DNA of 8,347 nt, from NCBI GenBank assembly GCA_002313335.1, contig DCBC01000137.1, positions 1 through 8,347 of the forward strand, in the 5' to 3' direction. Of the stretch, positions 1 through 5,388 are shown in pieces. The position numbers were made by a program, and so were the translations under genes. A model generated the notes under the pieces. That model was not told the DNA's origin and did no database searches. It saw only the letters and a program-made list of their open reading frames with translations. Origin of the DNA: Porticoccaceae bacterium UBA1117. Its GTDB lineage: Bacteria; Pseudomonadota; Gammaproteobacteria; Pseudomonadales; Porticoccaceae. How positions within the stretch are numbered: the stretch's first letter is position 1; every line of letters starts with the position of its first letter.

Positions 1-655
1 TGCTGTAGGCGCTTTTGCTGCCGGGATGGTCTGCGCAATAGTGACAGGCTTTATTACTGAAAATAGCCGTTTAAAGGAAGATACTGTGATGGGGGTAGTT
101 TTTTCTAGTATGTTTGGTATCGGACTGGTCATGATGACAAAGATTGATTCCAATGTGCATTTAGATCATATTTTATTTGGTGATGTCTTAGGCATTAGTT
201 GGCGTGATGTATTGGAATCTGGGATTATTACCCTAATGGTGGTTGCCTTTATCTTCGTCAAAGGAAAAGACTTACTTGTTTTTGTATTTGATAAGCAGCA
301 TGCAAGAGTCATTGGACTGCCCGTTACCCTCCTACATTACGGGCTTCTGGCAATGTTATCATTAACCATTGTTGGCGCCCTAAAAGCCGTCGGTATGATT
401 TTAGTGATTGCAATGCTGATTGCACCTGGTGCTATTGCGCACCTACTCACTGCTAAATTTCAATCAATGATGATGACCTCAGTAGGTATTTCTCTGAGCT
501 GTTCTTTTTTGGGCGTGTATTTGAGTTTCTTTATCGATAGCGCACCAGCTCCCACCATCATTATGCTAATGACTATCACGTTTATCGGCGTCTTTGTCTT
601 CACCAGCTATAGAGCAAAGCAAACGTCCCAGAAAATGTTAGCCGTGGCGAACTAA
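1..655 (+). CDS. Manganese/iron chelate ABC transporter permease, SitC/SitD-YfeC/YfeD-MntB family, 5' truncated by window edge
   Basis: Integral inner-membrane permease of an ABC-3 family importer for Mn2+/Fe2+ (Zn2+ relatives exist). It would work with a periplasmic metal-binding protein and an ATPase, both presumably encoded to the left of the window. The frame is open from base 2, so the ATG at 26 is internal. About 217 residues are visible against a usual 280-295, so roughly 65-75 N-terminal residues are missing. Seen directly: a run ENSRLKEDTVMG followed by hydrophobic segments, the stretch HILFGDVLGIS, then FDKQHARVIGLPV and AVGMILVIAMLIAPGA, which are hallmark stretches of Sit/Yfe/Mnt permeases. 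The C-terminus is a last membrane segment followed by a short basic tail. The gene ends 15 bp from the convergent monooxygenase gene, with no visible terminator hairpin between them. The choice of Mn/Fe over Zn comes from family resemblance and is moderately firm. The exact paralogue (C or D type) is not resolved. Confidence 0.9.
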   Translation, partial: AVGAFAAGMVCAIVTGFITENSRLKEDTVMGVVFSSMFGIGLVMMTKIDSNVHLDHILFGDVLGISWRDVLESGIITLMVVAFIFVKGKDLLVFVFDKQHARVIGLPVTLLHYGLLAMLSLTIVGALKAVGMILVIAMLIAPGAIAHLLTAKFQSMMMTSVGISLSCSFLGVYLSFFIDSAPAPTIIMLMTITFIGVFVFTSYRAKQTSQKMLAVAN

Positions 656-670
656 TTAAGCACTAATGAT

Positions 671-2155
671 CTAAACCGCCTCAGAGGACTCCGCTACTTC
701 AGTCGCACTAGAAAACTCCATGTATTTATCTTTCACTGAGCCGTACCTCAGCTGTAAAAGATCTAAAAAGTAGCTTTGATGGAGCTTCCACGGCGCTATT
801 GCGCCTTCTCGAGGAAACTTATCAATCGACCGTTTGATATAACCGGACTCTAATCCGATTGACATAACTCGATTAAAACTCATCTTTCCAGTGCGCGGTG
901 TACACAGTTGCTGGTGTGTTTTATCCATATGATTGATCAAGCGGCAGACATATTCACTAGTAAGATCACATTTTAGCGTCCAAGACGCATTGGTATAGCC
1001 TGTGGCAACAAACAAATTTGGTACATCGCTTAGCATCATACCTTTGTACTGAACAGTATCTGAAATATCGACTGACCTACCATCCACTACAATTTTCATA
1101 CCACCCAACGCCAGTAATTCGAGACCGGTAGCCGTAACTACAATATCAGCGTCCAGTGTTTTACCTGATTTGAGCTGGATACCCTCCTCCGTGAAACTGG
1201 AAATATGATCAGTAACAATGGTCGATGTCCCTTTTCGTAATGACCGAAAGAGATCTCCGTTTGGAACGAGGCAAAGACGCTGATCCCAAGGTTTATAACT
1301 TGGGGAAAAGTGCGTAGCTACGTCAAAGTCTTCCCCCAACCAACGTTGCGTCCACTTAAACAATTGCTCTCTAATATACTCAGGTCGGCGCTTGCTCATG
1401 CGGTACAAAATCATCTGCGACAAAACGTTCTTCCACCGTGTCAGACGGTAAGCCAACTGATCTGGTAAATAGCGTTCTAATTTAGCCGCGAAACTGTCCT
1501 TTGATGGGCGAGAAACAACATACGTCGGTGAGCGCTGGAGCATCGTCACATGGCCTGCAGTCTTTGCCATCGAAGGCACCAGCGTGATGGCTGTAGCACC
1601 GCTGCCAATCACAATGACTTTCTTACCCGCATAATCCATATTCTCTGGCCATTGCTGAGGATGAATAATCTGGCCTTTGAAAGAATCAATACCTGAAAAT
1701 TCGGGCGTATAACCCTGATCATAGCGATAATAACCAGTGCAACTATAGATAAAGTTACATGTGGTTATGGTATCTTTCTGTCCATGCACTTTAACCGTCA
1801 AACTCCAAGTAGCTGAGGCACTGTCCCAAGAGATAAGTTCTACTTTTTGGTTATAGCGAATATGCTTTTCTATGTCATGTTGTTGCGCGGTTTCACGAAT
1901 ATAACTCAGGATTGCCGGTCCATCAGCAATGGCTTGCTCATGTTTCCAAGGTTTAAAGCTATACCCCAGAGTATGCATGTCCGAGTCTGAACGAACGCCG
2001 GGATAGCGAAATAAATCCCATGTACCGCCTAAAGTGTCACGACCTTCAAGAATTGCATAGCGTTTGTTTGGCGTATTTCGCGTCAGGTGGCATGCAGCAC
2101 CAATGCCTGATAATCCAGCGCCAATAATGACGACATCTACGTGATCAACTGACAT
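671..2155 (-). CDS. Baeyer-Villiger-type flavin monooxygenase (EthA-like), NAD(P)H-dependent, FAD-binding
   Basis: A 494-residue cytosolic flavoprotein predicted to insert oxygen into ketones or oxidise sulfides/thioamides using FAD, NADPH and O2. The first Rossmann motif GAGLSGIG lies at residues 12-19. The BVMO motif GGTW....YPG...D is at 43-57, and the diagnostic fingerprint F.G...H...WP is at 159-170 with F159, G161, H165, W169 and P170 all present. A second nucleotide-binding GSGATA follows at 184-189, and an ATG motif (VTATGLE) lies in the C-terminal half. Length matches EthA-type enzymes (about 490 residues). The ATG start is supported by an AAGG ribosome site 7 nt upstream. The gene lies alone at the end of the minus-strand group, 101 bp after the lipoprotein gene, so it may have its own promoter. 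It is convergent with the metal permease gene. The native substrate cannot be read from the sequence. Family assignment is secure; an ethionamide-activating role is not claimed. Confidence 0.94.
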   Translation of the reverse strand: MSVDHVDVVIIGAGLSGIGAACHLTRNTPNKRYAILEGRDTLGGTWDLFRYPGVRSDSDMHTLGYSFKPWKHEQAIADGPAILSYIRETAQQHDIEKHIRYNQKVELISWDSASATWSLTVKVHGQKDTITTCNFIYSCTGYYRYDQGYTPEFSGIDSFKGQIIHPQQWPENMDYAGKKVIVIGSGATAITLVPSMAKTAGHVTMLQRSPTYVVSRPSKDSFAAKLERYLPDQLAYRLTRWKNVLSQMILYRMSKRRPEYIREQLFKWTQRWLGEDFDVATHFSPSYKPWDQRLCLVPNGDLFRSLRKGTSTIVTDHISSFTEEGIQLKSGKTLDADIVVTATGLELLALGGMKIVVDGRSVDISDTVQYKGMMLSDVPNLFVATGYTNASWTLKCDLTSEYVCRLINHMDKTHQQLCTPRTGKMSFNRVMSIGLESGYIKRSIDKFPREGAIAPWKLHQSYFLDLLQLRYGSVKDKYMEFSSATEVAESSEAV

Positions 2156-2183
2156 AAAAAAGCCTTAATTTTTTACTGAAGCG

Positions 2184-2201
2184 AAAGTTTACGCTAACTT
2201 T
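2184..2201. promoter_or_regulatory. Imperfect palindrome upstream of the monooxygenase gene (possible operator)
   Basis: Arms AAAGTT (2184-2189) and AACTTT (2196-2201) are perfect inverted copies around a 6-bp centre, about 30 bp before the monooxygenase start on the minus strand. A -35-like TTGACT lies just upstream on the minus strand (2208-2203), but I find no convincing -10 at the right distance. The arms are AT-rich and chance occurrence is possible. Read it as a candidate repressor site only. Confidence 0.22.
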
Positions 2202-2256
2202 AAGTCAAAAGATGTCGCCTGTGTGACAAGTTTAATGACTCGATAGCGTCACTAGA

Positions 2257-2868
2257 TCAGAAAAACCATCCCTTGACCGCCTTATCTAATAATGGGCGAC
2301 ACTTTTTCAATTGACTATTGTATGCACCGGTCTGACCCTTGACGCTGGCAGCTATTTTCAGCAACTGTGGTTTCTTGGTAAAAGAGCCTCGTGAGTAGCC
2401 TCCCCAACCCTCGTGATAAGCAAGATACTGACGGTAGGGATCAGACTTAGAAATGCCAAGACGCCGGTGACTAGTATCGGCATACCAACCTATGAAATTA
2501 ATAGCATCACCAAAATTGTCTCGGTCATGGCTCCAATTTCCTGTGGCTTTTCGATAGTCAGTCCAAGCTGCATCTTGAGCCTGAGCATATCCATAGGCAG
2601 ATGACTTTCGAGGCAGCGGTATGAAAAGAAACGTGGGACGATCGGGACGCACACTTGAACGGAAGGATGACTCTTGATTCATGATCGCCATCATGACGGA
2701 AATTGGCATATCCCAGCGCTTTTTAGCATCTCGCGCATCTTCGTACCAATCGGTCTCACCCCAAAAAATATTACATACATTACTAGTCTGCGAGGGCTGA
2801 TACGTTTTACAGCCAGCAAGACTGGCCACTAATAAAATCAAGAATAATCTAGCTACAAGTCTTGTCAT
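2257..2868 (-). CDS. Lysozyme-like (transglycosylase SLT-type) outer-membrane lipoprotein
   Basis: A predicted 203-residue lipoprotein with a lytic-transglycosylase-like fold, probably cleaving or binding peptidoglycan at the outer membrane. The N-terminus is a textbook lipoprotein signal: basic start, hydrophobic run, lipobox LAGC with the lipidated cysteine at residue 20. The +2 residue is lysine, not aspartate, which favours outer-membrane sorting. The SLT catalytic glutamate is in NQESSF (E66), followed by the motif AYGYAQ at 91-96 (equivalent of the usual G-L-M-Q element) and the late motif YHEGWGGY at 151-158. Two more cysteines (32 and 190) could form a disulfide. The frame is open upstream to a GTG at 2901, adding 11 residues. 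I prefer the ATG at 2868 because it gives a normal signal peptide, and the GTG has no Shine-Dalgarno. A GGAG lies 15 nt before the ATG, which is rather far. I recall similar lipoproteins in pseudomonads. The precise enzymatic activity is inferred. Confidence 0.85.
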   Translation of the reverse strand: MTRLVARLFLILLVASLAGCKTYQPSQTSNVCNIFWGETDWYEDARDAKKRWDMPISVMMAIMNQESSFRSSVRPDRPTFLFIPLPRKSSAYGYAQAQDAAWTDYRKATGNWSHDRDNFGDAINFIGWYADTSHRRLGISKSDPYRQYLAYHEGWGGYSRGSFTKKPQLLKIAASVKGQTGAYNSQLKKCRPLLDKAVKGWFF

Positions 2869-2946
2869 AAGCCGTTTTAAAATCTCCGTTACATACCACA
2901 CAACAATAGACCTAAGAATAGGGTTACCGCAAGACGCTCAACCAAC

Positions 2947-2966
2947 AAAAAGCTACGCAGCTTTTT
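2947..2966 (-). terminator. Weak hairpin with T tract at the 3' end of the flavodoxin gene
   Basis: AAAAAGCT (2947-2954) and AGCTTTTT (2959-2966) form a perfect 8-bp inverted repeat around a 4-nt loop. The repeat overlaps the last codons and TAG stop of the flavodoxin gene. Read on the minus strand, the descending arm ends in five T followed by GTTGG. Only three base pairs are G/C or next to G/C, so this would be a weak, perhaps partial, intrinsic terminator separating flavodoxin from the downstream lipoprotein gene. Confidence 0.35.
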
Positions 2967-3465
2967 TGTAGTTTTGACCATGCTCCACCAACCAACCTTG
3001 TACCAGTTCAATAAAGGGCTCTACTGACTCATCAAAGCATGCATCCACTTCAAATCTTGGTAAAATACGCGTTGCACCGTTCTCTTCCAGTAACCGGTCG
3101 AAATCTTTTCCCGCTTGAGCAAACGCCGGATAACCGGTATCTCCAAGTGCACAAACAGCAAAACGCACCGAACTAAGATCTGGCTCCTGGGTCTCCAGCC
3201 AATTATACATTTCCTCTGCGTTGTAAGGAGCTTCGCCATTGCCATAGGTGCTGGTGACTATAATCACCAAACTCTCATCTACAAGTTTAGTGGATTGGTA
3301 ATCATCAAAGTCGCCAACCTCACATCGATAGTCTTGGCTTTGTACCGCGGTTCCTAAGTCAAAGGCAAACTCCTCAGCCGTGCCCGTTTCGGAGCCAAAC
3401 AAAATGGTGATTTTACTAGATAATGCTGCAATTGTTTCCAGCGAGTGGCTTTGGTCAATACTCAT
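2953..3465 (-). CDS. Flavodoxin-domain protein (short, FMN-binding, MioC/diflavin-reductase-like)
   Basis: A 170-residue cytosolic one-electron carrier predicted to bind FMN. The phosphate loop SETGTA is at residues 25-30. The first isoalloxazine loop TSTYGNGEAP is at 71-80 with Y74 as the likely stacking aromatic, and the second loop CALGDTGY is at 105-112. This three-loop layout resembles MioC and the FMN domain of sulfite reductase/P450 reductase more than long-chain flavodoxin, yet no reductase domain follows, so it stands alone. A 17-residue N-terminal lead precedes the domain. The ATG start is well supported by AAGGA 7 nt upstream. It lies 66 bp downstream of the nitroreductase gene on the same strand, so co-transcription is likely. 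Its redox partners are not identifiable here. Flavodoxins often replace ferredoxin under iron limitation, which fits the Fur-like site upstream of this pair. Confidence 0.92.
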   Translation of the reverse strand: MSIDQSHSLETIAALSSKITILFGSETGTAEEFAFDLGTAVQSQDYRCEVGDFDDYQSTKLVDESLVIIVTSTYGNGEAPYNAEEMYNWLETQEPDLSSVRFAVCALGDTGYPAFAQAGKDFDRLLEENGATRILPRFEVDACFDESVEPFIELVQGWLVEHGQNYKKAA

Positions 3466-3531
3466 TTACAAGTCCTTAGTACTTTTTGATATCTATGATT
3501 AGTTCTTACTGATTAGCCAGGTACTTTGGAT

Positions 3532-4122
3532 TTATTCAGTTCCTGGCCACGCACTAAAAAAGCTTTCAGCCAGAATTGGTTTGAGTGGACGATCTCCTTT
3601 ACTCGGAGTACCCACATAAAGATAACCAACAATGTCTTCGTCTTTTAATACGCCAAGGCCTTCTTTAACGATTGCAGAGGACGCATAGGGGCCGGTGCGC
3701 CAAACCGAACCAAACCCACTGGCATAAACTGCCATACCCATATTGTGAAGCACTCCGGCCGCAGCTATAGCCTGCTCGATCTTTGGCACACGCTCATTAT
3801 TGTCATAACTAGCTACTCCAACTACGATTAGCGGTGCTCTAAATGCCTTGTTAACCGCGCTATCTAACTTAGTTGCATCTACTCCAGGATCCTTCGACTG
3901 GAGATCTTTTGCAAATAAATCACCAAGAAGCTGTCGATCTGTTCCGGCAATAGTTAAGAAACGCCATGGGCGCAAATGCATATGATCTGGCGCTCGCAAT
4001 GACGCATTGAAAATGGTCTGCATTAACGCCTCATCAGGGGCAGGGGCCTCAAGACGAGGATGAGATCGACGCTGCCCCATTAATGCAACAAACTGCTCGC
4101 CAGACTGCTTATTAAATTCCAC
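3532..4122 (-). CDS. YdjA-type nitroreductase family protein (FMN-dependent NAD(P)H oxidoreductase)
   Basis: A 196-residue homodimeric FMN flavoprotein of the compact YdjA branch of nitroreductases, which use NAD(P)H. Physiological substrates in this branch are poorly known. Sequence support: the FMN-phosphate motif RRSHPRL at residues 18-24, RAPDHMHLRPWRF at 43-55, RAPLIV at 95-100, the GFGSVWRTG segment at 136-144, and the C-terminal IVGYLYVGTP at 164-173. All align by memory with E. coli YdjA (about 183 residues). The chosen start is GTG at 4122, which has AGAGG 8 nt upstream. The next in-frame ATG, residue 15, would cut into the first helix just before the FMN motif. It is the first gene of the minus-strand group and lies directly behind the divergent control region with the Fur-like site. 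Confidence 0.92.
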   Translation of the reverse strand: MEFNKQSGEQFVALMGQRRSHPRLEAPAPDEALMQTIFNASLRAPDHMHLRPWRFLTIAGTDRQLLGDLFAKDLQSKDPGVDATKLDSAVNKAFRAPLIVVGVASYDNNERVPKIEQAIAAAGVLHNMGMAVYASGFGSVWRTGPYASSAIVKEGLGVLKDEDIVGYLYVGTPSKGDRPLKPILAESFFSAWPGTE

Positions 4123-4247
4123 TTAGAAAACCTCTAACTGAACGTGATTTTGAAGTAATAATGCTCCGAAGACCGGAAGTTTAATCGTAATCTAGGCAGA
4201 ATTCCAAGGCCTCTGATGAAAATATCAGCGATAACTACGATAAAAGC

Positions 4248-4253
4248 ATAATA
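4248..4253 (-). promoter_or_regulatory. Candidate -10 element for the nitroreductase-flavodoxin transcript
   Basis: Minus-strand TATTAT (5 of 6 to TATAAT) lies about 125 bp before the nitroreductase GTG. The sequence 17 bp upstream is a T-rich hexamer matching only about half of the -35 consensus, and this falls inside the Fur-like site at 4272-4290. A weak -35 overlapped by a regulator site would fit a repressible promoter, but the assignment is by eye only. Confidence 0.3.
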
Positions 4254-4271
4254 TCACACTAGGTACTTAAT

Positions 4272-4290
4272 AAAAATGATAACCATTCGC
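4272..4290. promoter_or_regulatory. Fur-box-like sequence
   Basis: This 19-bp stretch matches the classical Fur consensus (GATAATGATAATCATTATC) at 14 of 19 positions by my count. The central ATGATAA.CATT core is intact apart from one base. It sits 150 bp before the nitroreductase start and 183 bp before purU, overlapping the likely -35 zone of the minus-strand promoter. Iron control of a flavodoxin-containing transcript is biologically sensible. The outer right arm is poor, so this is a candidate and not a firm site. Confidence 0.45.
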
Positions 4291-4299
4291 GTTTGAGCG

Positions 4300-4337
4300 C
4301 ATAAGTCGATCCGAATTGGCTCATAAGTGTTGCTTAT
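4300..4337. repeat. Direct repeat CATAAGT x2 with an adjoining inverted repeat (possible regulator sites)
   Basis: CATAAGT occurs at 4300-4306 and 4322-4328, start-to-start 22 bp, which is about two helical turns. The second copy is also the left arm of a perfect inverted repeat, ATAAG (4323-4327) and CTTAT (4333-4337) with a 5-nt centre. Such spacing is typical of activator half-sites, and these lie 65-105 bp upstream of the preferred purU promoter. The repeats are short and no regulator gene is present in the window. Confidence 0.28.
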
Positions 4338-4339
4338 TT

Positions 4340-4369
4340 AGACGCGCTAATATTGACCTTTGCGCGTCT
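4340..4369. promoter_or_regulatory. 8-bp inverted repeat AGACGCGC/GCGCGTCT upstream of purU (candidate operator)
   Basis: Perfect arms AGACGCGC (4340-4347) and GCGCGTCT (4362-4369) flank a 14-nt AT-rich centre. Arm centres are 22 bp apart, so both would face the same side of the helix, as for a dimeric regulator. The arms are markedly GC-rich against AT-rich flanks. A further GACGCG lies at 4446-4451. The 14-nt loop and absence of a following T tract argue against a terminator. A -35-like TTGACC is enclosed in the centre (4353-4358). Confidence 0.4.
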
Positions 4370-4403
4370 TAGAATCACTATAAATAATCGGTGAAAGGCC
4401 AGA

Positions 4404-4433
4404 TTAACGCTAAACATTCTCACAAAATATAGT
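4404..4433 (+). promoter_or_regulatory. Candidate sigma-70 promoter for purU-soxBDA
   Basis: TTAACG (4404-4409, 4 of 6) and TATAGT (4428-4433, 5 of 6) are separated by 18 bp, which would place the start near 4440 and give a leader of about 33 nt. An alternative is TTGACC at 4353-4358 with TATAAA at 4379-4384, but its 20-bp spacing is too long for a strong promoter. Confidence 0.35.
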
Positions 4434-4472
4434 TAAAATGCGCGCGACGCGAAACTACCCCGGACATTTCAA

Positions 4473-5351
4473 ATGGCAATTTCCACATTAGATAATGAAA
4501 ACTTCATCTTTACTGGATCTTGTCATGCGACGACCGGTGTAGTGGCCGCAGTTACCAGCTTCTTGGCGGATAGAGACTGTTATATTTGCGCGCTTGAACA
4601 GTTTGATGATCAGTCAACTAACAAATTTTTTATGCGGGCAGTATTTCGTCGGCAACAGAACTCTCCTAATATTAGTGACATTACTGAATCCTTCAAAACA
4701 ATAGCCAAACCTTTTGATATGAAGTGGGATTTTCACAGCCCATCAGTACCGGTCAAAACACTTATTTTGGTGTCCAAATACGACCATTGCTTAGATGATT
4801 TGCTGTATCGCCAGCGCAAAGGTGAAATAAACATGGAGATCACTGCGGTGATTTCGAATCATCAAGATTTACGCCCCATGGTAGAACGGGAAGGTATCCG
4901 TTTCATTCATCTTCCAGTCACCGCCGCTACTAAATATCAGCAAGAACAGCGCCTACTGGAGATAGTTGAAGAGACTGCATCGGAGTTAGTTGTATTGGCT
5001 CGTTATATGCAAATATTGTCAAATGAGCTTACTGAGAAATTATTAGGCCGATGTATCAACATTCACCATTCTTTCTTACCTGGTTTTAAAGGCGCAAAAC
5101 CATATCACCAGGCGTATGCACGTGGCGTCAAAGTTATTGGCGCAACTGCGCACTATGTGACTTCTGATCTCGACGAGGGGCCGATCATTGAACAAATGCT
5201 CTCACGTGTTGATCATAATTGCGGCCCTGACGATCTGGTTCGCGTGGGTCGCGACAATGAGAGCTTAGCGCTAGCCAAAGCGGTTAAGTACCACATTCAA
5301 CGACGAGTGTTTCTCGACGGTAACAAAACTGTTGTATTTTTAGGAAGTTAA
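4473..5351 (+). CDS. purU: Formyltetrahydrofolate deformylase
   Basis: Hydrolyses 10-formyl-THF to formate and free THF in the cytosol. The 292-residue length agrees with the family (280-290). An N-terminal ACT-type regulatory domain spans about 10-90, including FFMRAVF at 52-58. The formyltransferase-fold catalytic domain runs from about 93 to the end. Catalytic residues are visible as N196 and H198 in NIHHSFLPGFKGAKPYHQAY and D234 in SDLDEGPII. ARYMQIL at 176-182 and the C-terminal GRD...QRRVF..GNKTVVF are also PurU signatures. In E. coli the ACT domain mediates methionine/glycine control; whether that applies here is unknown. Its Shine-Dalgarno is weak (only GGA about 9 nt upstream), and no in-frame alternative start looks better. 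It leads the operon 37 bp ahead of soxB, which suggests it serves to balance one-carbon units produced by sarcosine-type demethylation more than purine synthesis. Confidence 0.96.
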   Translation: MAISTLDNENFIFTGSCHATTGVVAAVTSFLADRDCYICALEQFDDQSTNKFFMRAVFRRQQNSPNISDITESFKTIAKPFDMKWDFHSPSVPVKTLILVSKYDHCLDDLLYRQRKGEINMEITAVISNHQDLRPMVEREGIRFIHLPVTAATKYQQEQRLLEIVEETASELVVLARYMQILSNELTEKLLGRCINIHHSFLPGFKGAKPYHQAYARGVKVIGATAHYVTSDLDEGPIIEQMLSRVDHNCGPDDLVRVGRDNESLALAKAVKYHIQRRVFLDGNKTVVFLGS

Positions 5352-5388
5352 ACTATTAACCCGTCTTGTTAAAAGAGAGATTAAGAAA

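Larger units (their letters stand above)
4123..4472. other. 350-bp divergent control region between the nitroreductase and purU genes
   Basis: No gene is evident here in either strand. The left part (to about 4290) is AT-rich and carries the Fur-like site and a candidate promoter for the minus-strand genes. The middle (4291-4370) carries paired short repeats and an 8-bp inverted repeat. The right part (4371-4472) carries candidate promoters for purU. I see no recognisable glycine, THF or other riboswitch core, and no intrinsic terminator. Individual elements are listed separately. Confidence 0.7.

Noticed and set aside
656..670. Bidirectional terminator between the convergent permease and monooxygenase genes
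   Set aside because: The gap is only 15 bp and neither it nor the adjacent gene ends form a clear GC stem with a T tract.
2413..3357. Plus-strand open frames at 2413-2604 and 3115-3357 and a minus-strand frame at 3021-3245
   Set aside because: They lie wholly inside the well-supported lipoprotein and flavodoxin genes in other frames, lack domain-like composition and have no supporting context.
3496..3516. Direct repeat TGATTAG (3496-3502 and 3510-3516) between the flavodoxin and nitroreductase genes
   Set aside because: It is a 7-bp AT-rich repeat with 14-bp spacing in a short gap; chance is a sufficient explanation and no promoter fits it.
4213..4228. Inverted repeat CTGAT/ATCAG with a 6-nt centre in the nitroreductase leader
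   Set aside because: Arms of only 5 bp in AT-rich DNA are expected by chance and no regulator context supports it.
4340..4370. GC-rich inverted repeat read as an intrinsic terminator
   Set aside because: The loop is 14 nt, no T tract follows, and there is no upstream gene on that strand to terminate.
4291..4472. Possible glycine or THF riboswitch in the purU leader
   Set aside because: The function of the operon made this worth checking, but I see no conserved glycine or THF aptamer core, and the preferred promoter leaves a leader of only about 33 nt.
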